This document shows positions 1 through 18,200 of a stretch of DNA of 64,000 bases, piece after piece. Source of the DNA: Datnioides undecimradiatus (Eukaryota; Chordata; Actinopteri; Lobotiformes; Datnioididae); contig WARS01000054.1 of the NCBI GenBank assembly GCA_008933995.1, positions 2,719,001 through 2,783,000 of the forward strand, in the 5' to 3' direction. Each line of letters starts with the position of its first letter. Position 1 is the stretch's first letter. The position numbers and the translations under genes are program-made. The notes under the pieces were generated by a model. It was not told the origin of the DNA and did not search any database. It saw nothing but the letters and a program-made list of their open reading frames with translations.

Positions 1-1941
1 AACATGTCAAACCAACAATTGTGCCGTTTTCATTTGAAATGTCAGTTTTTATTAATGCAGGATAAATTAGTACTAATGGTTACATGGCCAGCGGCAGGTA
101 AGGTTCCCTTACAGGGATGTTAATAAGTGACCTTCCACTGAACCACTATGTACCTCCACAAACACAGCACTGAGCAATACTAGCACTGAGCTATCACAAG
201 AAGTCCCATCATCACTGAGTTAGCCAGCCAAGCCTGTGGTCCTGATGTGATAGCGAGAGGTCAGAGAGTTGGAGCAGAACAAAGTTTGGTTTCAGAGATG
301 TTTTAAAAGTGGTTAACTGTGTGATCCTGCTTCGTGATGACCGCCGGGGCTAGCGTTCCGTGTTGTCTGCTAGCCGACAACAGGACAAATACTAGTGGAG
401 CTCAGAAAGGAGAGCCAGCCATGAACAGATGGTAAAGAAACAATATGGTAGTGTCTGCCTCAGAGTACAACCTGGTGTGTAGTTTTGCCTCAAAAGAAAA
501 AAAACAAAAACACTACTCCATCATGAAAGACCGACAAAAGAAATATTTCAAGTGTAAACATATTCATCTCTACTCTAGTCACTCAGTCAAGGGTGTGATC
601 AAACATGTCGTATAAAGCGTGACGTTGCTGAATAATGTGTGCCAGGGAGAATAAACCAAAATCAAAACATTCAGATTCAAAGTGATGTGCTTGATTGAGT
701 CTCTGCGACAGGAAGTAAAAGTCTTATTCAGGTGCAGCACTGATGCAATCGATGAAAGCGATCTCACCGCTAGGTCTGTTCAGTAGCAGTTCTCTGGTTT
801 TAGACTGTCACACACAGTCCCCATCAGCAGATGAAGACGTGTAGATGCTTACGTTTCCTTGTTTCAGAACAGAGCAGCAGAAACTAGCTCATCAGCCAAC
901 ATGGATGAGAAGACCTCACAGAAACATGATGGATATTTGAATGTACAACATCATGAAAAGTGGGCAAACTCATCTGCTCAGGAAGATCATGAAACGTGAC
1001 CAAAGCTCAGCAACAGCTTTAGATAGATTAAACCTAGTGACAAGACACTACTCACAAGAGCAAGTGAAGGATTAATACTGTTAAAAACCTTTTTCCACTT
1101 TTCAGAGTGAGAGGACTTGGTGTTTGGCTCTCAATCAAGCACATCTCTTGTAAATATTGAACATGAGAGCTTCAGTCAGACGGCTGCTAACACTGAGGTA
1201 CAGGCCTGATGCAGACACACAGAGCTGGAGAGGGACACTGAGGCAGCGACGATCAGTTCATTTAACTCTTCATCAAATAACAAAATAACAGGGCTCTCAA
1301 CATACAGACAAACACATTAAGACACACAAGTTGAATAAAAACATTTAGGTGCATTCACACACTCGCATGCCTGGCAGGAGTACTATCTTTTGTTTCTCCT
1401 TCTTCAAACGTCATTGTCCTTCGTTGCATCCAAAGCAAAGTGCACAACGGCAACAAAATGTACAGTCCTTCAGTCAGATAGAATCGGCTCAGAGAGGGAC
1501 AAACTTTACGCATTTAGCTTCAAATGCTGCTTTCCTCACATCTACGCAGGTTAGATGAGAAGTTCTTGTAGTGAATACGCTGTAGCGGCTGCTTTGTAAT
1601 GGAACGTTGTCTGAAATGGGGGGAGAAGACATGGGCTCTATTGTCCAGCTATCGAATCACACCAAGATTTTCTACTTCAGCATTTGGTCAACTTCCTCCA
1701 AGGGTTCAGACATACTGGCCTGGGTGATCAGAAGGAAGGAATACAAGATCCCTCTCTTTGTTTGAACAGAGCAGCCATTTATTTTGAAATCCATGAGAGG
1801 AAGTGAACCAAACGCTCAGCTGACAGATGAAAGCCTACAGGATGGTACAGCAGTTGAGGGGTGAGGTGAGTGTTGGGAGCAGTTTGACCCTTCTGGTGGA
1901 CCAGGGGAGAGGTGGGGCAGGGTGGGGTGGGGTTCTGTCTC
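1..1941 (-). other. vps4a: vps4a 3' untranslated region
   Basis: About 1.9 kb downstream of the vps4a stop codon with no convincing reading frame. It ends at an AATAAA signal on the minus strand at 48-53, followed by a GT-rich stretch toward position 8, as expected for a cleavage site near position 25-35. A second AATAAA-like signal near 1778-1783 could give a much shorter 3' UTR. The extent is inferred from sequence signals only. Confidence 0.65.
48..53 (-). terminator. vps4a: vps4a poly(A) signal
   Basis: The plus strand reads TTTATT, which is AATAAA on the minus strand. It is followed on the minus strand by a TTGTTGGTTTG-like GT-rich element about 30 bases on. It is the most distal signal visible for vps4a. 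Confidence 0.55.
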
Positions 1942-6821
<4,880 letters not shown>

Positions 6822-7400
6822 TTCATCTCACTCTTCTGCTCTCGCCCAGATTTCTATCCTCCGACTCTACCCAAAGGTGGAAATGTGAAGAAGTGAACTC
6901 TTTAACGGCCCTGCGTGGCGAGAGGACAGGTTACTCTTGACATGACAAAACAGTGGCTAATATGTTAGCTAGCAAATATGACAGCTCTGCCTCGACCCAA
7001 CAAAACCACAGCAACACTGCGTATACCGAAAAGCTAGCCGATCCAAAGATAACTTCCGGTTTGGATTTTCAAAATATGACTGCCAGTCACTATATCAATA
7101 ATCACCATCCACATCAGGAATACGTTATAGCAATGATCTTTGGTCAGTGTAATTTCCATTTACTTTTAATTATTTTCTCCTGCTGTCAAATGGTTGACAA
7201 ACGGTCACAACAGTGGCAGACATGAAGGGAGCGCGTGTCTCCACCTGGTGGTCGGATTAGTGCTACAGCAGTGGCGCACCAACTACACGCCCACATGCAG
7301 TGTGCCATTAATAGGACTCCTAAGGAAAACAGTTAATATGCAAAATAAAAAGGAGCAAATATTAAAACAGTAATAACAAACCACACGGTAATGTATGTCA
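6822..7400 (-). promoter_or_regulatory. vps4a upstream/promoter region and gap to sntb2
   Basis: No reading frame of interest. A consensus ETS-type site, ACCGGAAGTT on the minus strand, lies at 7051-7060, about 230 bases upstream of the start codon. Such sites are typical of TATA-less housekeeping promoters. The sntb2 transcript probably ends near 7395, so the two genes are separated by only about 0.4-0.5 kb. The transcription start is not determinable from sequence alone. Confidence 0.45.
7051..7060 (-). promoter_or_regulatory. ETS/GABP-like site upstream of vps4a
   Basis: ACCGGAAGTT on the minus strand, a strong match to the CCGGAAGT ETS core, in the expected promoter position. Confidence 0.4.
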
Positions 7401-10106
7401 TTTGTATCTGTTTTATTGGTATTTACATTTGAGATTATTACATTGCTATCATACATTGTGTGCTGTTACTTGAAAGGAAATCTAAAATACTTTGCATATG
7501 ACAGGTTATTGCAGCAGCACTTTATCCTTTTGTGACTTTTCAGTTCAATGATTGTGTTGGACGCAAGCTGCCACAGTTATTACCTTTGGTTCAAAAACCC
7601 CTTCTTTGAAGCGTTGCCTTGCATAGACAGGATAGACACAATTTTTAGAAAACAAAGAGAGAGGAGGTTAAAATAACCACGTGGAAGGGGACAGGAGGTT
7701 TACATTCACAGATTTAAAGGGGTTTGATTGGTTAGTGCATCGAGCTCAAAGAGGGACGGCCTGTGGCTTGTTGAAAATTGACCAACTTCAGACAATCAGA
7801 TCTGTCCAGTGGGTTACAGAAGCATGATTAACATCAAATGTGGCGAAAATCTCCCACATACACACGCTGTTTGTAATGGAAGCAAAATGTGCTTCTCCTT
7901 TAGCATGGCCACTCGTCGACTACAGCTTGAAACAGAGCTAGATAGTAACTATGATTACACATGTTCACCTTCATAAAAAAGCTAAACAGAGTTGTTCAAA
8001 CCATCACAAGGACGTCAGAGTCTAAAACAGCAGAGGTCATTCAGACTGGTGATTGTGTTTCTTATCCAAGGACACAAGGGTTATCTTGTTTTCCTAATGT
8101 TGCACAGTCACTGGACACAATGCTTCATTAATTCAGGCCCACAAGAGCACAGAGGCTCTACTGAAGGGTCACTTTAGCAACATGTACCACGAACCAACTG
8201 AAGCTTATGAAAATCTGTTAATTACAGTCATGTTGAACTCATTAATGAGTCAGATCTCAACACAGGCACTGGACTGAACATATGAAGCGAAAGGAAGATT
8301 GTACTTGGTTTAACATGGACTCATCTGCAATTTAGCCAGAAAAATGACCTAATGTAGGGGTTCTGTACCCAAGTGTGAAACAGACAACCAAAGGGTTGTT
8401 TTGATGATATTAAGTATAAACAGAAATCATACAGTGTGCAATGGGATTGTACTTTCAGTTTAGTTTCTTAGGAACATGAAAGTACTGAACTTTCCAGAGC
8501 TTTCAACTGCATCTCACAGTCTCCATCAGAGGATCAGGTCTGCTGAGTTCTCATCATGTGACCTCACTCACATTATGTCTTTAAAACAGCAAGGACTGAA
8601 TTGCTGTTCGCATGTCCGGATCTTCTAATCATTTCTCACAAATAAAATATTATTGCTCACGCTCAGTGAGGAACATTTCACTCCTCGGTATCACTCTTCA
8701 GTTTCCCTTCTAAGTGTACGTTTCTTTAAAGCTTGCCATGACAACTGAGCAGAGACCATGAGATGGAGATGGAAGCTTCAAATAAAACCTGGTGAGAGGA
8801 GCTCAGGTGAAGACTCTCAGACATCAACTGTACAGCAATGTCTCAACTGTCGGGGTTCATTTGAGGTGCAATATCTTTGACCGTTCCAGTCCGGACTATT
8901 AAAACACATTGTTGCTTCTGTCATGTGACGGCCCACCTTGAAACAAGTCTGTTAAACAGTCCTTAGCCAGGGAAATGCTACTGTAGGAATGGTAACAGGA
9001 GACAAGTGATCTCAAGAATATTGGAATGCGATGATAGCGACACTGCGACGGAGACGACGTGGTAGTGTAGGTCAGTGAAGGGAGGTAACACACGGCACGG
9101 TCATGTCATATATCATCATCTGATACAGAGTTTCAATGTCAAGAAGTCATGCTACCATAAGATACACACTTATAAAAACGAACGACGTAAAAACAAAGTA
9201 ACATGGTTAACACTATAAGAGTAACACTATTGCTCGCGCGTGTCGAAAGCTTCAAACTCTCTTATTGTGTGGAATTAAAAAAGGAGAGATTACAAAGAGT
9301 GTCTTTGTCTACATGTGAAAAGGCACATTGGCGATCCTGATTACAACAGTAGTTTGGGATAACGTGCTAAAAGGTGAGTTTGTCAGACAGCAGGCACACT
9401 ATCAAGCCAACAGAAGCGTGTAGTATAGAGAAACACACACACAAACGCGCACGCACACACGGACACGCCCTTCTCCAGTCGCACATCCAACTGCATCCTG
9501 ACTGCAAGAGCTTCTTTTCACTCACGCGTCGACACGAAGACAAACAAACACATTGAAAAGATACACTGGAAGGCTGTCATGGAATGATAGGCATAGAGTA
9601 AATCAGGGAGCGTTTTCCAATCTGTGCTTGGCTGTTTATTAATTGTCTAAAAAAATCCTTCCTTTCCTCAACGTTTCAGTAACACTTTGCTTGAAGTGCA
9701 CAGGTCATCTGGAGACACGTCACAGCATCGGAGCCTGTTCCTTTTTCACTTTAGATCAAACTGAAATATAATGTGAGATTGTGACAGTCTCCTAACGCTT
9801 CGTGATTTCAAGCAAACTGCCACGTCCTTTCACCTTGAGCTTGCAATACCAATGACTGCAAGAGGTCGAGGAGAAGTTGGAAGAGAAGGCACATTTTTGA
9901 GACAATCAACAATATGACTCCTGGCTTAAATCTCCCCTGCAGCGCCACCTCAGGCTTAACTTCAGCTGTGAATGGAGAAATTGGAAAAAAAAAAACAAAA
10001 AAAAAAAAACAGATCAACTGCCAGTATCAGCATGTTGGGAGGACCTCTCCCCCTCCTCGCTGGGCCCGGGCGTGTCTTCTCATCCACGCTGCTGTCGTTG
10101 GCTGTT
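7395..10106 (-). other. sntb2: sntb2 3' untranslated region
   Basis: About 2.7 kb after the sntb2 stop, AT-rich and without a convincing gene. It ends at an AATAAA on the minus strand at 7412-7417, followed about 25 bases later by the GT-rich GTGTGGTTTG. An A-rich run (T-rich on the transcript strand) lies at about 9985-10011. Confidence 0.6.
7412..7417 (-). terminator. sntb2: sntb2 poly(A) signal
   Basis: AATAAA on the minus strand, with a GT-rich downstream element at 7373-7387. It sits about 600 bases before the next gene's start codon, a sensible place for the transcript to end. Confidence 0.55.
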
Positions 10107-10199
10107 TCACGTCAGCAGGCCCATTCGGGTGAGCTTGGCTGACAGGAAGGAATGGAGGACAAACACCACCGGCTTTGGACCCGAGCGGAGGTCAAATAC
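10107..10199 (-). CDS. sntb2: sntb2 exon 7 (SU domain end and stop)
   Basis: Encodes [15 protein letters not shown] to LTRMGLLT and TGA at 10109-10107. It was recognised from the family's conserved C-terminus. The acceptor is catcctccag. Confidence 0.94.
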   Translation of the reverse strand, partial: VFDLRSGPKPVVFVLHSFLSAKLTRMGLLT

Positions 10200-12164
10200 C
10201 TGGAGGATGGAGGGAGGAAGGACGTGAGGTGGGAAACAGTGAAGGAGAAAAACAGGAAACGAGAAGCGTGAGGCTGTAAAAACGGTGAAAACTAAGTTGT
10301 AAGTAAGTAAGTTGCGTCACATACATAACTAATCCAGGTTTCTTCTGGTGGGGGCCTTAGCTTACCATTTCTCCCTCTGGACCCCCAAAGTCAAGGTAAA
10401 GGTTGCGTATTCCGTCGTCAGCGGACATTTTGAGCTTCTCGTAGGGGTACCTGAACAGCACAGCGCCCCCCGCTGGATCTGCCGGCTCCCTCGTCACAGT
10501 GAAGCCTTTCTCATAGTGCAGCGTTAGGCGAACATCCTGTCTGTTCAGGGTGCAACCTGAAAGAGGGGGCGGGAGAGAAAAGTTAGAGGGCGGCGATGAT
10601 CCGGTGGGTGAGTGCAAGTGTGTGGCCGGTGAGTAATGTGTGTAATACACGTACACACATCAGCAAAATACGAACTTAAATAACTCTTACGTCATATCAT
10701 ATCTTAATGTCTGATATGGATGTTGTTCCATGTGTCTCCTTCAGAATAAGAAGTCCCTGGATGGAATGTTCCTCTCTGCTGCCAGTCTAAAGACAAATGT
10801 CTCTCTGATGTATTAAATCCTGCCTGTTGCAGCTTCAACTGTGAGGTCATCTGATCCAGAAGCATTTCACAGTGTATTACTGACTGGCTTCAATGTTCAG
10901 GCACAACTGTGTGTCAGTGTGGCAGCAGGACAGCAGAGAAGAAGAAAAAGAAGCCAGAGGCTGTCCAGGTCTGCTCCGTCAGCCAGCCATTGTTCTGCAC
11001 GGAGTGAACACATTCCCCTCTGCTGGCTCCCGCTTCTGCTTTTCCTACACAGAGCTGCTCTTTTGCTGCGCAGTGCAGGCGAGCCAGCTGCTGTCGGGAG
11101 CTTCCTGTCTCGGCCTGCGTATTCTTTGTGAACAGGCCTATAGACACTGACACATTTCATCTGCCGTTTCCAGGGAAGACCTCACAGGTGTTATCTGGTA
11201 TGCACTTTGTAAACAAATTCTTCACAAAGCAAGTTCAACCTGTCGACCACAAGTGGGCCCGATACTTTTATGCACAGTGGTGAGCCCACATCCTCTGCGT
11301 CAGCTTACTCACTTCTCCTACAGCGCTACTAATCTGTGCGCACTGACACGAACCACACACGCTATGTATAAAACAAGCACACACACATTCAGGCAAACAC
11401 ATGGGCATTAAACGCGTATTGTTCTGCGCCTCCTAGGTTTACCTCGGATTATTTGAGGTTGTGGTCTGAGCTGCTGTGTTGCATATAAAGTTTTTCCTGT
11501 GGTCAGAAACATCAATGCTAGGGATGACCTACAATCTATTTAGAAACGAAGTTCAAGTTTTAATCCAACGGCAATAATGTTGTTTGTGTTAATGTATTTC
11601 TATACACCAATGCATGAAACCTTTAGAACTGTGTCTCATGTCTGCTTCATGGATCCTGTTTAATTACAGTAGAGTCAGTTAAAGCGACATCGTCGGTTAG
11701 TTGGATACTTTGACTCGGGGGCAGCGGAAATGAGCTGACATCACTTTTTATGTTGACAGCCACAACCAGCAAACAACTGCCTATTTAAACATTCAGCAGA
11801 TACAACATTCCATTAGCACTGACGAGGATCTGGTTACACTGTGTCACAGAGAGCTTTTACATGCAGTATACCGTAAATACTCTGATATAAAAGCAGAGAT
11901 AAACTTCAAACTCCTCTACAGACTGTTCAGCTACTGCACACACTCACCAATGGAGACCTCTTTGATGAGCTCAGCGGCAGCGTGCGCCCCCTGCACGAGG
12001 GCTCGCGTCCACGAGGACAGATCCCAGTGGGTCTCCACTCGGAACACGTGGGACTCGATGCCCCGCCCTGTGCCCGTCCGAGTGGCAAAGACCAGGTCTG
12101 AACCCTGGGCGGGAGAACCCCGGGCACTGCCGGAGTGAACCAGTCTGGAAGGAGAGGAGGCGCA

Positions 12165-12205
<41 letters not shown>

Positions 12206-15200
12206 AACACTCTCACAGACGGCTCGTATAAATAATCTGCATTTAATTGTAACAGCTGAGCTCCTATTAGGCTGGCTGTTAAAGCTGTAAGTGCTCCTGG
12301 TCTTTGAAGTGGGTGATCCAGAACATAGACTGGTCCAGTTACAGTAATTCACTCCATAGGATGAACTTCGCGTTCACACTTTTCAGTTTCATTTTCATGT
12401 GAGCAAGTGTAAACTTCTAGGTTCTTTCCACACATCACAGTTTGTAATGGTTACAGCAGATATAAAGTACTGTCAGTCTGTGAATATACCCTGCAGGGTT
12501 TCAGTAGTGGACTTGCTAATCTGCCTGCAACAAGAAATGACAAACCAATCTGATTCCAATTCTGGATCGCCCATAACACGATGTGGACAGTTTCCTGATC
12601 AATATAAAGCAGACAGTCAGGTTCAGATCTGAACAGACTTCAGAGGGGTCATTCTGCTCTTGTCTTTACCTCGTGGCCAGCAGTGGGTGTGTGAGCAGAG
12701 GTATGGACCAGGACTCTCTGCTCCATGGCACTGATTCAAACAGCAGGATGTCCTTCTCTGTCAGCGCCATGACCACTGGCTTGTACTGCTGCCGTCCACC
12801 TTCCAGCTGCACCTGCAGAGGGAGGTCAGGAGGAGATGACAGTGCTAATACGTTTAACTGATGCATCCAAACAATAGAAGATCTCTGCATGACAAATCAT
12901 TGGTTTATTGCAAACCAGTCATTTAATGGCAGCATTGTTCTATATCCCCAAACACACTTTGCATTCAGAGGCCTCTAACTCTATGAAAGGGATGTATTGT
13001 CAGAATTGCTTTGTGTATGTTAGAGAAGTAAGCAGATGTGTTCTCCATTTCCATAATTAACTAACATTGTATTGATACAGATTCAATTCCTGGACAACGT
13101 GCAGCTAACACAAGGTAGGATCAGTTTCGGGGCTGGTGTTAAAAAATAGATTTTCTGATCATTCACGAATCAGTTTTCATTTGGATGATCCAATGAGCAG
13201 CTGGAGGTGTGCAGCCCGCCCCCTGCCTCTTTTCATCACTTCACTGTGGCTCGCTGTTTCACTCTGAACCATGTGAGAAGATGCAGACACACGCCCACGC
13301 TCTTGTTTTGTTCACTTGTTTTTCTGATGAGCTCGGTGACAAACACATTCTACTCCACCTGCAACCACCGTTTAATCAATTTGTGTTTCACCACTTAAAT
13401 GCTTTTAATCTGAAGCTGCAGCCGTAGGTATCGCTTGGTTCACATTAGCGGGAACTTACTTAAATACGGCATTATTTCTAGGAATATTGCCATAAACACC
13501 CACTTCATAATACTGCAATTTCTCTCTTATTCACTGGTTTTGACATGTTTGCAGAAGCATGCAGTCTGTTGTAGTACTGATAGCTACAGATGGTCCTGCT
13601 AGCTAGCTCAACAGCTCAAACAGAACAATGTAACACCGTAAGAATTCAAGAATTCAAACATTAATATTTTTAATAAAGCACTAATTTACAGCGTTATCTC
13701 CCTGAATATCCCTAATCGATATTTAATCAAATCAGAAATCGAGAGCATAGCAATGCATGTATTGTATGTGTTTGAGAGGCTGCAGGTGCAGAGGTGCAGC
13801 CTGACAGCGTACAGGCAGTGATGTGGCTTTACAGCGTACGTCTGCATCCTGACAGTCTGGCCTGAATTTTAAATCTGGGTGGAAACAGAGCAAAGTGGGT
13901 TTGTCTGAGTCATGGCTGAGTGACTAAAGTGTTAATGGAGTCACTGTGAAAAGCAGTGACATTAAACTAGACGGTGTGCTTTTGGGTGCAACTGTGGCGA
14001 GAAGGTGGGCCCTACAGGAAACAGTGCCACGCAAACAGAAACTTCCACCGCTACTTCCTGTTTGAGTCTGGTCAAGATAAGCAGAACCAGACATGACCCT
14101 GAATGAACACTTCGTCAAAGCGAAAAGATATAAGAGCCTTGTTCCTGGATGTGATATATGAGTCTAGCCAGGCCTCACTTCTCAATAGTCGTGTTTAAAT
14201 TTAGGATTACGGTTCATTCAGGAGCACAGACTCTTCCTGTGTGCGGCTGCAGTTAGAAATGCGCGTGCATACGTTTGAGGACAGGGGATGTGCAGTCACA
14301 TAGGAGTAATAAAAATAACTAAGCTGCAAAAGCACCCATTCCATTTCCTGGTGAGATTAACTTGATATGTACTGAGCAGTTAAATTTAGTTTAACAGTAC
14401 CATACTTCAGTGACTTCAACACAAATAACCCTCTGTACAGTTTTTTATGATTTTAATGTTAAAGTGTTTGATCACGTGTGCACTAACAGCACTTTTGGAA
14501 ATGTACACGTGGTTTTAGGAAAATCTTTGGGTTAGTAAACAGCCTGGTGAGGCTCCAGCTCTGTCTGTGCAGCCTAGCATGGGACCTGGAGGGAATGGAT
14601 AATCTCATATCCATGCTCTTCTTTGATGCTGCCTAGCACCTGAATAAGTCACCTGACAAGACACACAGCTAAACAAAGCTGAACATACCTGTTCAGCCAA
14701 CCAGCCGATGTGTTTGAGGTGGGGATGCGTGGAGGCCGAGGACGAGGCCCCTAGGTAGGCGTTGATGTGGGCCAGGGTCTGTGGGAGCAGGGCGGCAATG
14801 TTGGTGTGGATGGCAGTGAACCAGGAGTTGGCGGTGGTGCCGTCTTTACAGCGCAGCACCACCGTGTGCTGGCCGTCTGGGGAATGGAGCTCCAACAGTC
14901 TGGATGGGACACAGCGAATGTAAAAAGAAGCAAAGCAGAGTAATAAAAGTACTCTGAATAATGTTGCCATGGAAACAGTATGGCCGCTTGTTTACATTCT
15001 GGCCCATGTGTGCCGTGATAAGTAATGCTGTATTAGCCCTCCCAGTCTAAAAGGAAACCACGGCAAACAAAGACAACATCAGAGAAAACAAAGGTTCCCC
15101 GCGTTCTGAGCATGTGCACAGTTTAATGTTCGGCTCATATGAATCACATCAAATGCTTCAAATGCTTTTTATCATAAACTAGTACTGATGCTGAGTACCA

Positions 15201-18200
15201 TGCTGCCGGTAATTACAGTAACCTGAGCCGGCCTGTAAAGCTCTAAAGTCAAACAGCCTGTGTTCAAGCTGCAGATGTGTTGATCATAAACCTGCTGAAT
15301 TATTTATCATGTAAACAAACCTGTTTAGAAACAGTGACAACATATAAAAACATAAACAAACTGCGGTGACAGAGAGGATCATGACTTAATATCAGCAAGA
15401 ATATGATAGTTGCAGTTATTGTTTATCTTTATCATAATGTGCTTGTGGTTTTTGTCACTTTTGTCCCAGAGTGGACACTGTAGTCTGTGTACGACTAACA
15501 TCTGATCAACACCAGACCAGACGGTTCCAGTCGTCATTTGGAAACTAAAACATGGAAAAATACCAAATGTTCCCTTTAACACGCAGACACACAAATAACA
15601 CTTTTGTCATGTCATTATCTCTACAGAGCAAACATTCCGATCTAATGAACAGAAGTCGAACACAGGAAAAAAAACAGACTCACACACCCAGCGGTGAAAC
15701 ATACGCACACACCCGGCCACACCTAAACTCCCACATACTGTGCTGTTACTTCCACAGAGACATTCTGTACCTGTTTTCTAGATCAGGCATGGTGAGGTTC
15801 CTGCTGATGAAGCACATCTTCAGACTTATGACCTTTCTGTCTTTGGAGGAGGAGGAGCTGTGTTTGGGCGACCCGGAGTCCTCACTCCCACTGTAGCTGG
15901 GCGACTGTGGGCGGATGCCGTCCCACGGCAGGTCGGCCACGAGGGACGGCTTCTTAAAGAGAGGAGACACCTCACGGATGTACTTCACTGTGGAGGAAAA
16001 CAGAAGAGGATACACATCAACTAGTGCTGGGCAAATATTGGTGATATACAGTGATACGCGACTATCACTGTCTCATCAGTTCTGGATATTCTAATATCGT
16101 GTTAAAGCACAAACACGTTCCTGTTTTTACGGCATCACAGTGAAGTGATGTGATTTTCTGAACTCACCAGACTGCTCTGGCTGCTCTATGATTTACCTTT
16201 ATCTGCTTAGTCATTATGTCCTGTTGCTGAAGATTATTTATCAAAAATGCGATGTGTAAATATTTACTGAAAGCAGCGATCACAGCAGTACAGTCAGCAA
16301 AAGAGATTTTGAGGTATTTGGTTAAAGATATAATGATATTTGATAATTGGCATCCACCAATCCCAATTTTAACCACTGCGCATTGATTGCGAGGCCAATA
16401 CAATCGACATTTTTGCACTTTTGATATGCTGACAATTACATTCGATTAGCGCCAGCTCTACACTGGAACAATCTTCTTCTGCAAACGATTGAGGGTGACA
16501 GCTGTCTCAGAAGCACCAACACCAGAGTGACTCATGACTCCAGTGACTCTTTACATGCAGCATCAAGTGCTATCCACGTAATCCATCCTTGCTTATGTAC
16601 ACAGAGAAACAACAAGGGGCAGAAACATTCAGTTAAACACTGGCTGCATCCCAGAAATCCTCCTCTTATCGAACCAAAGTCAGTAAAATCCTTTTGCGAG
16701 TGTGTGAGATCACAGATACTCCCTATAATAACAGAATAAATATGGCAGTTTGCAGTAAAGCAAACAGTATCCTGAGTAAAGACAGGACAGCTGTTGAATA
16801 TCTACTGATCTCAAGCAAACAGTGTGTTGATAGTTTGACCATCTGTAGGATTCCACCCAATAACACTCAGTCACTCAGGATATATGGTGCGGCCGGCCAT
16901 AAAGCGGGCCATAAGGAAACACTCTGGGATGTTTTCTGAGAGAAGTCAGCATCTAATTTGCTTTTAAATACACTTCTGGGTGCAGTTAGGGGTAGACTTC
17001 TCAAACATAGCTGGAGAAAGCTGTGGTTTGGTCCTCTCAACAATCAGCTCACAAATTCATGTGGGATGGAAAATAGATTGTGTCCAACCTGAAGTTTAAT
17101 CACGCGTAATCATTCACATGGTATGTTCTTCAAATGGAAAGGACACTGATCATACGCCGGCCAAAACGTGGAACGTAAACAGCTCCTGCTTTCGTCCAGC
17201 ACGTCTCTAATGGACACAACAGCCCGCTGTGTGAAGTTATTGTCGACCTGGCTGCAGGACTGTGAGCTTGGCAGGTCAGTTGTTTAGAGAAGAATAGCTT
17301 TTGCTCCAGAGGAGGAATCACTTTCCAAATTTGGTCCCACAAGCTTGTACACCACCCCCCCCACCCCCAGCACACAGTCCCGTGCTGTCACTTACTCTCG
17401 CTCTTTTATCCTCCCTTCTACACGCTAGTTGCGTCTCCTCAGTGTTTCCTGCATCCCATGCTTTCTTATTCTATTCGTGTGCATAGTACATGTGAGAGTG
17501 ACTATGAGAAATGAGAGAGAGTGTGTCTGGGTATGTGTGTGTGTTGGACTGCTGGGTCTGCTCAGTATGAAACCTGAGACTGTCAAGGGGTGAGGTCATT
17601 CTTGAATGTAGCTGGAGATATTAGGTTTGTGAAAGCATGCGTGTGCATGCATGTACACGAGTGCAAGAGCAACAGAAGACAGAGACTATGGCAGAGGGCT
17701 CGACTCGAACATGAGCTCAGCTAGAGATACATAGGCTTTATGAGCGATAGATGCACAGAGAGCTGCACAGTGCATGCTTGTCTGTACATTATGCTATGCA
17801 CAGTATGACTCGGAGCGCAGGGCGGGGCTGGTAGTAATGCTGAGGCGATGAGCCAAGAAATGGAGCCTCATTACACTGGCCCTCTTAACCACACTACCCA
17901 TACCAACAAGGTCTGGGGTCATTTCTGCCAGCGTAAGTGGTTTGGAGTAAGTGAGTGAGTGTGAGAGCATTCCAGAATGCCTATGTTTATGTCTGAGGGT
18001 CATATGGAGGAGGATGTCTCCACTGCACAGCCCGTTTTTCAGCCTAATAATCAGATTCTGAGCAGAGATGTTCGGGCTGAGATATTTTCCGTCCGCAGAC
18101 CCGAGGCCCTCTGTGGTTCTACATGCTTACATCTTCAAACACGAACAGCTCGCTGAGCATCGTGGTCCTGTGGTTATCAGTGTTTAAGACGTCCTTTCAG

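Larger units (their letters stand above)
10557..15770 (-). other. sntb2 introns 2-5
   Basis: Introns at 10557-11947, 12145-12669, 12813-14688 and 14900-15770. Apart from the (CA)16 tract near exon 5 they hold no clear gene. 13130-13760 has scattered ATTCACGAATCAG and AATCGATATTTAATC-like words that resemble old repeat debris. Confidence 0.5.
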
